Assembly: GCF_019285515.1 (NCBI RefSeq)
Contig: NZ_CP079095.1
Location: 1,240,001 to 1,304,000 of the forward strand
Reading direction: 5' to 3'
DNA length: 64,000 bases
Origin: Methylococcus sp. Mc7
Lineage (GTDB): Bacteria; Pseudomonadota; Gammaproteobacteria; Methylococcales; Methylococcaceae
This document shows positions 57,873 to 64,000 of the stretch, piece by piece. The notes under the pieces were generated by a model. The model searched no databases. It was not told where the DNA came from and saw only the letters and a program-made list of their open reading frames with translations. Both the position numbers and the translations under genes were made by a program. Positions within the stretch are counted from its first letter, which is position 1. Each line of letters starts with the position of its first letter.

Positions 57873-58250
57873 TCAAATTCGTTGCAACAGGGCGATCCAA
57901 TACACCCCGAGTGCCACTATAAATCCGGAGAAAAGCGGCAAAAATTCTAGTTCGCGGAATTGAAATGCCAGGAAGAACAGGGTGCCGGTCAAGACGAGCT
58001 TCAAGGATTCGCCGACATAGAAGGCGCGCACGATCTCGCGCGCACTTCGGGCCGGGTCGAAGAAGCCGAAACGGAGCGCAAAGACCACGTTCGGTAGGAA
58101 CGCGATCAGCCCCCCTGCAGACGCCGATATTGCTGTTTTCCATCCGCCTGCGATGTAGGCGATCGCTCCGCAGACAACCATCGTGATGAGTTGCCAGCGG
58201 ATGATCCGTCGTACCCCCCCGTACAAACGCGCGCCCAACATTTCAGGCAT
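57873..58250 (-). CDS. atpI: ATP synthase assembly protein AtpI
   Basis: A 125-residue membrane protein with about four hydrophobic segments (LITMVVCGAIAYIAGG; ASAGGLIAFLPNVVFALRFG; LKLVLTGTLFFLAFQF; LFSGFIVALGVYWIALL). It is first in the atp operon, the place of AtpI, which helps c-ring assembly. Assignment rests on position plus the conserved GGLIAFLPN motif. Confidence 0.88.
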   Translation of the reverse strand: MPEMLGARLYGGVRRIIRWQLITMVVCGAIAYIAGGWKTAISASAGGLIAFLPNVVFALRFGFFDPARSAREIVRAFYVGESLKLVLTGTLFFLAFQFRELEFLPLFSGFIVALGVYWIALLQRI

Positions 58251-58305
58251 CCCCGCATAAACGCCGCGGCATCATAGCAGCGGGTTTCTCAAAGATCAAA
58301 CCGCT

Positions 58306-59154
58306 TCAACCCCCGAATCGCGCCAGCAGACCTTCGAGCTGCTCCAGGCTGGCATAGGAAATGACGAGCTTCCCCGCCCCTTTCCCGCCGTGCTGAATCC
58401 TTACGCCCGCACCCAAACGCTCGGCCATGCGCCGTTCCAGCCCGGCGATGTCGGGATCGACGGCGGCGGCCGGTCTCGGGCCGGCTTCGGCGGCTTTCAA
58501 CAGACTATTCACCAGGGTCTCCGCTTCCCGCACGCTCAGGCGCTTGTCGGCGACACGCCTGGCGGCTTCGCCCTGCTGGCCGGAAGGCAGGGCGAGCAGG
58601 GCCCTGGCGTGGCCCATGTCGATTTCCCCCGCGCGCAGCAGCGCCTTGGCATCGGCATGCAAGTCGTTGAGCCGGTTGAGATTGGTGATGGTGACGCGGG
58701 ATTTGCCGAGGGCATCGGCCACCTGCTGGTGGGTCATGCGATGCTCTTCCAGCAGGCGCTGGATCGCTTCGGCTTCCTCCATCGGATTCAGGTCTTCGCG
58801 CTGGATGTTCTCGATCAGCGCGATGGCGAGGGCGGCCTGGTCCGGCACTTCGCGCACCACGACCGGCACTTCGCGGATCCCGGCGAGCTGCGCGGCGCGC
58901 CACCGCCGTTCGCCGGCGACGATCTGGTAACGCCCCGGCTCCTTGGAACGCACCACGATCGGCTGGACGATGCCCTGCGCGCTGATGGAATCGGCAAGCT
59001 CGCGCAGCTTGGCCGAGTCGAAATCCTTGCGCGGCTGGAACGGGCTCGGTTCCAGGTGCTCGATGGGGAGTTTCCGCAAGGATTCCTGCTTCGGATCCAG
59101 CCTGGTTTCTCCCAGCAGGGCTTCCAGGCCCCTGCCCAAGGCGGGTTTCTTCAT
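58306..59154 (-). CDS. parB: Chromosome partitioning protein ParB
   Basis: A 282-residue ParB/Spo0J. KPALGRGLEALLG is the family start, PFQPRKDFD and VAGERRWRAAQLAGI (with GERRWRA) the CTP-binding nuclease-fold domain, and TQQ-like THQQVADALGKSRVTITNLNRL the DNA-binding helix-turn-helix. The C-terminal dimerisation part ends LEQLEGLLARFGG. It lies 21 bases after parA. I saw no parS palindrome in this window. Confidence 0.96.
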   Translation of the reverse strand: MKKPALGRGLEALLGETRLDPKQESLRKLPIEHLEPSPFQPRKDFDSAKLRELADSISAQGIVQPIVVRSKEPGRYQIVAGERRWRAAQLAGIREVPVVVREVPDQAALAIALIENIQREDLNPMEEAEAIQRLLEEHRMTHQQVADALGKSRVTITNLNRLNDLHADAKALLRAGEIDMGHARALLALPSGQQGEAARRVADKRLSVREAETLVNSLLKAAEAGPRPAAAVDPDIAGLERRMAERLGAGVRIQHGGKGAGKLVISYASLEQLEGLLARFGG

Positions 59155-59175
59155 GCTCGTCGGTACGCTCGTTTT

Positions 59176-59964
59176 CTACGCGGCGGCGGTCTTTCGCTCG
59201 TTACGCCGGACGATTTCGCCGGCCAGCGCCAGATAGGCCAGCGCCCCTTTGGAACTCTTGTCGTGATACATGACCGGCACGCCGTGGCTCGGCGCCTCGG
59301 CCAGGCGGATGTTGCGGGGGATGACGGTGCGGAATACCTTTTCCGGGAAATGCTCGAGGAGTTGCTCGGACACCTCGTTGGCAAGCCGGCTGCGGGTGTC
59401 GTACATGGTGCGCAGCAGGCCTTCCACCGCCAGCCGGGGATTCACGCTCGCGCGGATCTTGCCCAGGGTGTCCATCAGATCGGACAGGCCTTCCAGCGCG
59501 TAGTACTCGCATTGCATCGGGATCAGCACGCTGTCCGCCGCCACCAGGGCGTTGACCGTCAGCATGTTGAGCGACGGCGGGCAGTCGATCAGGATGAACC
59601 GGTAGCGGCCGAGACAGGGTTCCAGCGCCTCGGTCAGGCAACGGTCGCGCCCTTCGATCTGCAGGAGGTCGACCTGCGCCGCGGCGAGGTCCGAATTGCT
59701 GGGAATGAGGTCGAAACCCAGCCCGTCGAGTTCGATGATCGCGTCGGCAGCCGGTACCTGCCGGATCAGCACCTGGTAGCTCGACCGGCTCAACGCCCGC
59801 TTGTCGACGCCGCATCCCATGGTCGCGTTGCCTTGGGGATCGAGATCGATCAGCAGCACCTTGTTTTTCGTGGCCGCCAGCGATGCCGCCAGATTGACGC
59901 CGGTCGTGGTCTTGCCGACCCCCCCTTTCTGGTTCGCGATTGCGATGATCTTTGCCTTGCCCAT
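59176..59964 (-). CDS. parA: Chromosome partitioning ATPase ParA (Soj)
   Basis: A 262-residue deviant-Walker ATPase. KIIAIANQKGGVGKTTTGVNLAASLA carries KGGVGKTT, DLDPQGNATMGCG follows, and ILIDCPPSLNMLTVNAL is the Walker B region. It segregates origins with ParB. It starts one base before the rsmG stop region ends, typical of the rsmG-parA-parB operon. Confidence 0.97.
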   Translation of the reverse strand: MGKAKIIAIANQKGGVGKTTTGVNLAASLAATKNKVLLIDLDPQGNATMGCGVDKRALSRSSYQVLIRQVPAADAIIELDGLGFDLIPSNSDLAAAQVDLLQIEGRDRCLTEALEPCLGRYRFILIDCPPSLNMLTVNALVAADSVLIPMQCEYYALEGLSDLMDTLGKIRASVNPRLAVEGLLRTMYDTRSRLANEVSEQLLEHFPEKVFRTVIPRNIRLAEAPSHGVPVMYHDKSSKGALAYLALAGEIVRRNERKTAAA

Positions 59965-60597
59965 TTACGAATCCTGCCCTGTCGCCTTCAGTTCTGCAAG
60001 ATGCCGTTCCGCGTCCACGCCGGGCACCCGCAGCCGATGGATGTCGACCGCGACGCCGGCCGGCAGTTCGCCGAGTTCGGCTTCGGGCCGGCGCCCCTTG
60101 AGGGCCAGCACGGAGCCGCCGGTCTTGAGCAAGCGGCTCGCATCGGCCCAGATTTCCGCCAGCGAGGCATAGGCCCGCGCCAGCACGCAGTCGAAACCCG
60201 TCGTATCGGTGAAAGACTCGATTCGCGACTGCACCGGCACGACATTGGAAAGGCCCAGTTCGATCACCGCCTGCCGGACGAAACGGATCTTCTTCGCGTT
60301 GCAGTCGAGCAGCACGAACCGCCGCTCCGGCTGCACGATCGCCAGGGGGATGCCCGGCAGCCCCGGACCGGTTCCCACGTCCAGCACCCGCTCCCCGTGC
60401 AGGAAGGCCGCGACCGCGAGGCTGTCCAGGAGGTGAAGCCGCACGGCTTCGGGGGGGTCTTCGATGGCCGTGAGGCTGTAGACCCGGTTCCATTTGCGCA
60501 GCAGTTCGACAAAACGCAGCAGACGTTCGCGCTGACCGCTCCCGGCAGTCAAGCCCAGTTCGCTCAAGCCCCGCTCGAGGATTTCGGTCAAGGGCAT
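59965..60597 (-). CDS. rsmG: 16S rRNA m7G527 methyltransferase RsmG
   Basis: A 210-residue SAM-dependent methylase of 16S rRNA G527. [28 protein letters not shown] (motif I), [17 protein letters not shown] and [10 protein letters not shown] are characteristic. ATG at 60597 gives a 10-base overlap with mnmG's 3' end. Confidence 0.96.
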   Translation of the reverse strand: MPLTEILERGLSELGLTAGSGQRERLLRFVELLRKWNRVYSLTAIEDPPEAVRLHLLDSLAVAAFLHGERVLDVGTGPGLPGIPLAIVQPERRFVLLDCNAKKIRFVRQAVIELGLSNVVPVQSRIESFTDTTGFDCVLARAYASLAEIWADASRLLKTGGSVLALKGRRPEAELGELPAGVAVDIHRLRVPGVDAERHLAELKATGQDS

Positions 60598-62474
60598 CGC
60601 GCGGCGCCGGTTCTGCGCAGATGCACCAGCAGCAGCGAGATCGCCGCCGGCGTGACGCCGGGAATGCGCGCCGCCTGCCCGACGGTGACGGGCTTGACCC
60701 GGCCGAGCTTTTCCCGCACTTCGTTGGAGAGCCCGACGACCTTGCCGTAATCCAGGGAGTCCGGCAACTGCCAGGCCTCGTAGCGCCGGGCGCGCTCGAT
60801 TTCGGCCTGCTGGCGTTCGATGTAGCCGGTGTACTTGGCCGCGATTTCCACCTGTTCCCGCACCGCCGCGTCCATGTCTTCGAACAGCTCCGGGGCGGAG
60901 CCTGCGAGGATGTCCAGCCCGACGTCGGGGCGCCGCAGCAAGTCCAACAGGCTCGATTCGCGCTGCAGCGGTATCGTGGTGAGCGCGCCCCAGCATTCGG
61001 CTTGCCCGCTGTCGGGACGGATCCGCCGCGCGGCAAGACGCCCGCCCAGCGTTTCGATGGCTCCACGCTTGGCTTCGAATGCCGCCCAGCGCGCATCGTC
61101 CACCAGCCCCAGGGCGCGGCCGGTTTCGGTCAGGCGCAGGTCGGCGTTGTCTTCGCGCAGCACCAGGCGGTATTCGGCGCGGCTGGTGAACATGCGGTAG
61201 GGCTCGGACGTGCCACGGGTGATGAGGTCGTCGACCAGCACGCCGAGGTAGGCCTCGCCCCGGCCCGGCCACCACGATTCCAAGTCCCGCGCCTTGCGCG
61301 CCGCGTTGAGGCCCGCCAGCAATCCCTGCGCCGCGGCTTCCTCGTAACCGGTCGTGCCGTTGATCTGGCCGGCGAAAAACAGGTTCTCCATGTGGCGCGT
61401 TTCCAGCGAGTAATGGAGGTCCTGCGGGTCGAAGAAATCGTATTCGATCGCATAGCCGGGCCGGGTGATCCGGGCGTTCTCGAACCCCTCGATCGAGCGC
61501 ACCGCGGCGACCTGCACGTCGAACGGCAGGCTGGTGGAGATCCCGTTGGGATAGATTTCCAGGCTGTCGAGGCCTTCCGGCTCGACGAAAATCTGGTGCG
61601 AGGCGCGCTCGGCGAAACGCACCACTTTGTCTTCGATGGAGGGGCAGTAGCGCGGGCCGACGCCCTCGATCACGCCGGTGAACATCGGCGACCGGTCGAG
61701 GCCGGCGCGGATCAGCTCATGGGTGCGCTCGTTGGTGCGGGTGATGTAGCACGACACCTGGGAAGGGTGCTCGTCGCGGCTGCCCATGAAGGAAAACACC
61801 GGCGTGGGATCGTCGCCCGGCTGTTCGACCATCCGCCTGAAATCGATGCTGCGGCGGTCGATGCGCGGGGGGGTGCCGGTCTTCAGCCGCGAGACCTTGA
61901 ATCCCAGATCACGCAGGCGCCGCGCGAGGTCGGTCGCCGGCGGATCGCCCGCCCGGCCGCCATCGTAGTTTTCCAGGCCGATATGGATGCGCCCGGCCAG
62001 GAACGTCCCGACGGTGAGCACCACGCAGCGGGAACGGAACTTGAGTCCCATCTGGGTCACGACGCCGGCCGCTCTGCCGCCTTCGACGATCAAATCCACC
62101 ACGGTCTGCTGGAACAGGCTGAGGTTTTCCTGGGCGCCCAGTCCCTGCCGCACCGCCTTGCGGTAGAGGCTGCGGTCCGCCTGCGCCCGGGTCGCCCGCA
62201 CCGCCGGCCCTTTGCTCGCGTTGAGGGTGCGGAACTGGATGCCGGCCCGGTCCGCCGCCCGCGCCATCAGACCACCCATGGCGTCGATTTCCTTCACCAG
62301 ATGGCCCTTGCCGATGCCGCCGATGGCCGGATTGCAGCTCATCTGGCCCAGGGTTTCGACGTTCTGCGTCAGCAGCAGGGTGCGCGCACCCGTCCGCGCC
62401 GCGGCAAGGGCGGCCTCGGTGCCGGCGTGTCCGCCGCCGACTACGATCACGTCGAATTCATCGTGGAAAAACAT
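60588..62474 (-). CDS. mnmG: tRNA uridine-5-carboxymethylaminomethyl modification enzyme MnmG (GidA)
   Basis: A 628-residue FAD-dependent enzyme that with MnmE modifies the wobble uridine of some tRNAs. FAD-binding [18 protein letters not shown] opens the protein; [33 protein letters not shown] and [25 protein letters not shown] are family signatures. The C-terminal helical domain ends in [15 protein letters not shown]. The usual gammaproteobacterial neighbour oriC is not evident upstream: 62475-62559 shows no DnaA boxes. Confidence 0.97.
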   Translation of the reverse strand: MFFHDEFDVIVVGGGHAGTEAALAAARTGARTLLLTQNVETLGQMSCNPAIGGIGKGHLVKEIDAMGGLMARAADRAGIQFRTLNASKGPAVRATRAQADRSLYRKAVRQGLGAQENLSLFQQTVVDLIVEGGRAAGVVTQMGLKFRSRCVVLTVGTFLAGRIHIGLENYDGGRAGDPPATDLARRLRDLGFKVSRLKTGTPPRIDRRSIDFRRMVEQPGDDPTPVFSFMGSRDEHPSQVSCYITRTNERTHELIRAGLDRSPMFTGVIEGVGPRYCPSIEDKVVRFAERASHQIFVEPEGLDSLEIYPNGISTSLPFDVQVAAVRSIEGFENARITRPGYAIEYDFFDPQDLHYSLETRHMENLFFAGQINGTTGYEEAAAQGLLAGLNAARKARDLESWWPGRGEAYLGVLVDDLITRGTSEPYRMFTSRAEYRLVLREDNADLRLTETGRALGLVDDARWAAFEAKRGAIETLGGRLAARRIRPDSGQAECWGALTTIPLQRESSLLDLLRRPDVGLDILAGSAPELFEDMDAAVREQVEIAAKYTGYIERQQAEIERARRYEAWQLPDSLDYGKVVGLSNEVREKLGRVKPVTVGQAARIPGVTPAAISLLLVHLRRTGAARCP

Positions 62475-62559
62475 GGGGGGGGCTCCGCCGGTTTCGGCCC
62501 GGCTGGGGATGGCTCGAGGGGGGCGAAGTTTATCAGATTTTTCATACCGTTAGGCAAGC

Positions 62560-64000
62560 CTAGAATTTCAGCGACCGCTGGTACGCCTTGCACAGGGTGC
62601 GGAACACTTCGACGCGTGCATGGTATTTGTCGTTGGCGGCGACGATGTGCCAGGGCGCGTAGCTGGTGCTGGTCTGGGTCACCATGTCGTTCACCGCCTG
62701 TTCATAGGCATCCCATTTCTCCCGGTTGCGCAAGTCCTCCTCGGTGATCTTGTAGCGCTTGTAGCGGGTCTGCTCGCGCTCGCGGAACCGCCTGGCCTGT
62801 TCATCCTTGGAGATGTGCAGCCAGAATTTGAGCAGAATGATGCCATGGCCGGTCAGTTCCTCCTCGAAGTCGTTGATTTCCGAATAGGCGCGGTGCCATT
62901 CCTCGTCGCTGGCGAAGCCTTCCACCCGTTCCACCAGCACCCTCCCGTACCAGCTCCGGTCGTAGATGGTGACGTTGCCATCACGCGGCAGGTGCCGCCA
63001 GAACCGCCAGAGGTAATGGTGCGCCTTTTCCTCGTCGGTCGGCGCCGCGATCGGAATGACCCGGTAGTTGCGCGCATCCATCGCCGGCGTGATGCGGCGG
63101 ATGACACCGCCCTTGCCCGCCGCATCCCACCCCTCGAACACCAGCATGGCCGAACGCTTCTGCTGGCGCGCCAGCCGGGTCAGGCGGCTGATCTTGGACT
63201 GAAAGGCCGTTTTTTCCTCCTGGTACGCTTTTTTTCCGACTTTGGCCTTCAAATCCACTGTGCCGAGGATGCTGGGCCCGGGGCTCGAAACCGGGGGTTC
63301 CGGCTTGACGCATTGTTCCCGGACACCTTCCAGACGGGCGGTAATGCACTGCGCCAGATGGCGGCCGACCGCGACCCGACGGTAATACGAGTCGTAGCCG
63401 TTGACCAGGAACCACGGGGCTTCCGGGGTGTTGGTTTCCCGCAGCGCCTTTTCCGCGATCACCAGAAAATCGTCGTAAAGCTTCAAGTGCTCGTGCTCGG
63501 TTTCGGTGATCTTCCAGCGCGTCTCTGGGTCGTTCTCGGTCTTCTCGATGATCTTGCGTTGCTGCTTCTTGCTCAGGTGCAGCCAGCATTTGACTACCAG
63601 GGCGCCATCGCTGGTCCAGGCTTTTTCCAGGCGGTTGACATGGGCCAGCTCGGCCAGGAAGGCGGCCTCGTCAGTGCGTGAATACAGCCGGTCGGCGAGC
63701 GGCGGTCCGTACCACCCGACGGTGAAAATCCCGATCCGGCCGCGCGGCGGCTGAGCCATCCAGTAGCGCCAGTGGTTGGGGCGCTCCCGTTCGTCCTCCG
63801 AAGGTCTCCCGAAGGCATGGGTTTCCATGTAGCGCGGGTCCATCCATTCGTTCAGCGTGTGGATGATGTCGCCCTTGCCCGCGCAGTCCAGCCCCGCCAC
63901 CAGAAAGACGACCGTGATCCCCGCGGCTTCGATCCTCTGCTGCAGATCCAGAAGCTGCATCCGCAGATCGGGAATCTGAGCGGCGTACGAGGCTTTGTCC
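62560..64000 (-). CDS. pap: Polyphosphate:AMP phosphotransferase (double PPK2 domain), 5' end outside window
   Basis: At least 480 residues; the frame is open to the window edge, so an ATG at 63960 is internal rather than the start. Two PPK2 domains lie in tandem. The first has LVAGLDCAGKGDIIHTLNEWMDPRYMET, the second MLVFEGWDAAGKGGVIRRITPAMDARNY, YDRSWYGRVLVERVEGF and WHIVAANDKYHARVEV. Tandem PPK2 architecture is that of class II enzymes that phosphorylate AMP to ADP with polyphosphate; the donor direction is inferred from class. The C-terminus is complete. Confidence 0.88.
   Translation of the reverse strand, partial: DKASYAAQIPDLRMQLLDLQQRIEAAGITVVFLVAGLDCAGKGDIIHTLNEWMDPRYMETHAFGRPSEDERERPNHWRYWMAQPPRGRIGIFTVGWYGPPLADRLYSRTDEAAFLAELAHVNRLEKAWTSDGALVVKCWLHLSKKQQRKIIEKTENDPETRWKITETEHEHLKLYDDFLVIAEKALRETNTPEAPWFLVNGYDSYYRRVAVGRHLAQCITARLEGVREQCVKPEPPVSSPGPSILGTVDLKAKVGKKAYQEEKTAFQSKISRLTRLARQQKRSAMLVFEGWDAAGKGGVIRRITPAMDARNYRVIPIAAPTDEEKAHHYLWRFWRHLPRDGNVTIYDRSWYGRVLVERVEGFASDEEWHRAYSEINDFEEELTGHGIILLKFWLHISKDEQARRFREREQTRYKRYKITEEDLRNREKWDAYEQAVNDMVTQTSTSYAPWHIVAANDKYHARVEVFRTLCKAYQRSLKF

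Noticed and set aside
58306-59964. parS sites within parAB
   Set aside because: No TGTTTCACGTGAAACA-like palindrome could be found by eye.
62475-62559. oriC next to mnmG
   Set aside because: Only 85 bases, with no DnaA boxes and no AT-rich unwinding region visible.

Overview
The window is high-GC DNA that reads as a gammaproteobacterial chromosome. The gene set (Entner-Doudoroff zwf-pgl and edd-eda, an mnmG-rsmG-parA-parB-atpIBEFHAGDC-glmU-glmS block, DjlA, BioA) resembles a Methylococcus-type methanotroph, but no methane-oxidation gene is present, so genus is inference.

Layout. 1-8.1 kb holds housekeeping and small-molecule genes: dgkA (cut by the window edge), a PfkB kinase, mazG, nfi, a small unknown gene, an SDR, rpiB-type isomerase, peroxiredoxin, a Gfo/Idh/MocA oxidoreductase, and convergent dhaK and dhaL. 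8.1-10.4 kb is a TumA/TumE-type toxin-antitoxin pair split by an IS1380-family element. 10.6-13.1 kb is edd-eda, and 20.5-22.7 kb is zwf-pgl, oriented divergently. Between these two halves of one pathway sits a decayed accessory module: an XRE regulator, a ParB-domain protein and a frameshifted DNA methylase, broken by two further IS1380-family copies and an IS30-family element. Target duplications allow both split genes to be rejoined exactly in frame. 22.8-27.4 kb is core (TauE/SafE, cca, purC, djlA, a CopD-like membrane protein).

27.4-43.8 kb is a complete type 3 BREX defence island read right to left: brxF, brxC, a Phd/PIN toxin-antitoxin, a four-helix-bundle gene flanked by inverted heptad arrays, pglXI, an ABC-type ATPase gene, a PD-(D/E)XK-like nuclease gene, brxHII, pglZ and brxA. 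From pglXI to pglZ each start overlaps the preceding stop as ATGA, so the ATPase-nuclease pair is wired into the BREX operon. The most striking feature is a family of about 75-bp multi-hairpin repeats. There are twelve copies, all inside this island, and they sit inside coding sequence in both orientations without breaking any reading frame. They add 23-26-residue peptides to BrxA, PglZ, BrxHII, BrxC, BrxF and the PIN toxin. A second palindrome family (CCCTCTCCC/GGGAGAGGG) is in frame in brxHII and in the 3' end of cca. A third, unrelated 72-bp multi-hairpin insert lies in frame in two of the three IS1380 transposases, between the catalytic Glu and the Lys of the YREK motif.

43.8-64 kb is core: rsmE, bioA, metG, glmS, glmU, the whole F1Fo ATP synthase operon with a strong terminator, parB-parA, rsmG, mnmG, and a polyphosphate:AMP phosphotransferase cut by the right edge. 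No tRNA, rRNA, CRISPR array or oriC was seen.
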